Assembly (NCBI GenBank): GCA_902625215.1
Contig: CACOAO010000003.1
Span: forward strand, 62,001-126,000
DNA from: an uncultured SAR116 cluster alpha proteobacterium
Lineage (GTDB): Bacteria > Pseudomonadota > Alphaproteobacteria > Puniceispirillales > Marisalimonadaceae
Length of the DNA stretch: 64,000 nucleotides
Reading direction: 5' to 3'
The notes beneath the pieces are model-generated. The model was not told where the DNA came from. It searched no databases and saw only the letters and a program-made list of their open reading frames with translations. Made by a program: the position numbers and the translations under genes. This document shows positions 62,754 to 64,000 of this stretch, piece by piece (position 1 is the first letter of the stretch; every line of letters begins with the position of its first letter).

Positions 62754-63176
62754 TTATAATTTTATCGATGCTCTAAGATCTATCATTACAGGAGCATTTT
62801 GGGGCAACCTTGTAACTGCTAAAACTGATCTAGGATGACTTCCATTATCTCCTAATTTTTTTATGAAAAATTCAGAAGCTTTATCTGCTAATTTTGAAAT
62901 TCCATCAAATTCTTTATTACAAGAAACATAAACTCTGAGATCTAAGATAGAATGAATATTACAATTATTAGCTTTAGCTGCTATTTCAAGCCAGCTAAAA
63001 GCATGTTGAGCACAAATTTTTATTTGTCGTTCAGCTTCTAAGACCGATATTTGTTCAGTAACTCTACCTAAATTTTTAACTAATCCATTTTCTTTAGCTA
63101 ATTGCCCAGCTAAGTAAACGACGTTATTATGAACTTTAAATGGTAAGTAGTTAAAATCCGGGTTGCCTGGTTCCAT
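62754..63176 (-). CDS. RidA-family protein, copy 2
   Basis: This 140-residue protein is a RidA relative: NNVVYLAGQLAKENGLVKNL, QHAFSWLEIAAKANNCNIHS, DLRVYVSCNKEF, and the PRSVLAVTRLPQNAPVMIDL ending. The usual carboxylate-binding arginine is in the HPRSVLAVTRLP region. It may handle imine or enamine products of the adjoining Ldh-family enzyme. The divergent gene is a third TRAP receptor. Confidence 0.88.
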   Translation of the reverse strand: MEPGNPDFNYLPFKVHNNVVYLAGQLAKENGLVKNLGRVTEQISVLEAERQIKICAQHAFSWLEIAAKANNCNIHSILDLRVYVSCNKEFDGISKLADKASEFFIKKLGDNGSHPRSVLAVTRLPQNAPVMIDLRASIKL

Positions 63177-63249
63177 ATTTTCTTGTTCTTTGTTTTTTAA
63201 ATTTTACATTTCTTTTATTTAATTCTATATACTACATTTATTAAAATAC

Positions 63250-63267
63250 TATAGTCTAGAAACTATA
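63250..63267. promoter_or_regulatory. Inverted repeat upstream of the third dctP
   Basis: TATAGT-CTAGAA-ACTATA is a 6-6-6 inverted repeat between the ridA and dctP starts. It may be an operator or part of a promoter; it was identified by eye only. Confidence 0.3.
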
Positions 63268-63293
63268 TAAAAAAATTTAATTCGGAGGAATAA

Positions 63294-64000
63294 ATGAAAA
63301 AAACACTACCATTATTATCCCTACTTTCTTTAGGGTTAATTTTCGGCGGGCCTGTTGAAAGCATTAGTAAAAAAGTGCTAGCTGATGGTCACGCAAAAAA
63401 TGTAAATTGGAACCTCTCCACTTGGGGAAAAAGAAGAGCATTTACTGAGGGTATCGAAGCTGTTTCTGCATATGTAGCAGACAAGTCTGGCGGTCACTTT
63501 ACAATTAAAATTAATTACGGTGGAACTTTATCCAAGCCAAGAGAGAATTTAGACGGAATTTCACTTGGTGCATTTGAAGCTGCTACATTTTGTGCATCTT
63601 ATCATGCAGACAAAAACAAAGCTGTTACAGTTCTTGAATTACCATTCTTACCGATTACAAATGGAGATGTACAAAAAGCTGCTGACTTAGCTGTTTATAA
63701 TCATCCAGCAACCATTAAAGAAATGAAAAAATGGAATGCTAAACTTCTTATGTCTGCTGCATTACCTCAATATGAATTCATGGGTAGAGGAAAAGAGCCT
63801 AGAAAACTTGCAGACTTTAAAGGTATGAGAGTAAGAGCTCTTGGCGGAATTGGAAAAGCAATGAAAGTTATTGGAGCAGTTCCAACAACAGTTACAGCTC
63901 CTGAGACATATAGAGCTATTGAGACAGGAACTGTTGACGCAGCTGCATTCGCGTTTTACTCACATTTTTCATATAAAATTAATGAGGTTTCAACTTGGAG
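63294..64000 (+). CDS. dctP: TRAP transporter substrate-binding protein (3' end outside window)
   Basis: The frame begins at an ATG 6 nt after GGAGG and stays open to the window end (235 codons). It starts with a signal peptide (MKKTLPLLSLLSLGLIFGGP) with a likely processed site around VLADG. The body has GGTLSKPRENLDGISLGAFE, LADFKGMRVRALGG with the conserved arginine, and ETYRAIETGTVDAAAF. This is a DctP-type receptor. Its membrane subunits are expected beyond the window. Confidence 0.93.
   Translation, partial: MKKTLPLLSLLSLGLIFGGPVESISKKVLADGHAKNVNWNLSTWGKRRAFTEGIEAVSAYVADKSGGHFTIKINYGGTLSKPRENLDGISLGAFEAATFCASYHADKNKAVTVLELPFLPITNGDVQKAADLAVYNHPATIKEMKKWNAKLLMSAALPQYEFMGRGKEPRKLADFKGMRVRALGGIGKAMKVIGAVPTTVTAPETYRAIETGTVDAAAFAFYSHFSYKINEVSTW

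Noticed and set aside
1-64000. CRISPR arrays, IS elements and rRNA genes
   Set aside because: No spaced direct repeats with unique spacers, no transposase and no rRNA-like segment were noticed. A systematic search could not be run.

Overview
The window reads as chromosome of a low-G+C (about one third G+C by eye), probably marine, alphaproteobacterium. The order rpmH-rnpA-yidD-yidC-engB-argB-(HAD)-dapD-dapE, facing def-fmt-truA, and the three TRAP-type solute uptake systems fit free-living planktonic Alphaproteobacteria. The exact clade cannot be fixed from the sequence alone. Genes are packed with short gaps, and many starts are TTG or GTG.

Layout. 1-13.7 kb is housekeeping: dnaX (5' end outside the window), recR, rmuC, def, fmt, truA, then a long minus-strand block (membrane protein, dapE, dapD, HAD phosphatase, argB, engB, yidC, yidD, rnpA, rpmH) and gpt. 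A tRNA-Arg(ACG) at 13.78 kb is followed by a perfect-length 12-bp tandem repeat and then by about 15 kb of accessory genes. These include two secreted polysaccharide-lyase-like proteins, an Nmad3-like protein, a GST, paired cysteine-rich microproteins, paired two-helix microproteins, a cupin, a MORN-type repeat protein, an SRAP protein, cutA, a YugP-like protease, a CIA30-like protein and a MAPEG protein. No integrase, transposase or CRISPR array was seen.

25-30.7 kb holds a quinone oxidoreductase, a sulfurtransferase and an rsmJ-like gene with an anomalous start, then a lipoprotein, a MOSC protein and chrA. 30.9-45 kb is catabolic: Zn-dependent dehydrogenase, MATE exporter, D-aminoacylase-like amidohydrolase, CoA transferase, 3-hydroxyacyl-CoA dehydrogenase, glutathionyl-hydroquinone reductase, PuuD-like amidotransferase, haloacid dehalogenase, EamA exporter, SDR, 2-hydroxyacid dehydrogenase, RidA and amidase. 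44.7-48 kb is a divergent TRAP system (dctP on minus, fused dctQM on plus) with an unlisted 40-residue membrane peptide just ahead of dctP.

48-64 kb has TerC, a GMC oxidoreductase with a methyltransferase, AlaX, an atypical SDR and DUF445. It then holds an aromatic meta-cleavage style operon (extradiol dioxygenase, MhpA-like hydroxylase, IclR regulator, second extradiol-type protein, FAH-family hydrolase) divergent from a second TRAP operon (dctP-dctQ-dctM plus a 77-residue ORF). An Ldh-family dehydrogenase/RidA pair lies divergent from a third, truncated dctP. The simplest reading of the last 10 kb is coupled uptake and ring cleavage of an aromatic or phenylpropanoid-like acid, under an IclR regulator that may act at a 17-bp palindrome between the two operons.

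No fully new multi-gene system could be demonstrated. The best leads are the 40-residue TRAP-associated peptide, the duplicated microprotein families behind the tRNA, the rsmJ start anomaly, and the hairpin at the dctP/dctQ junction.
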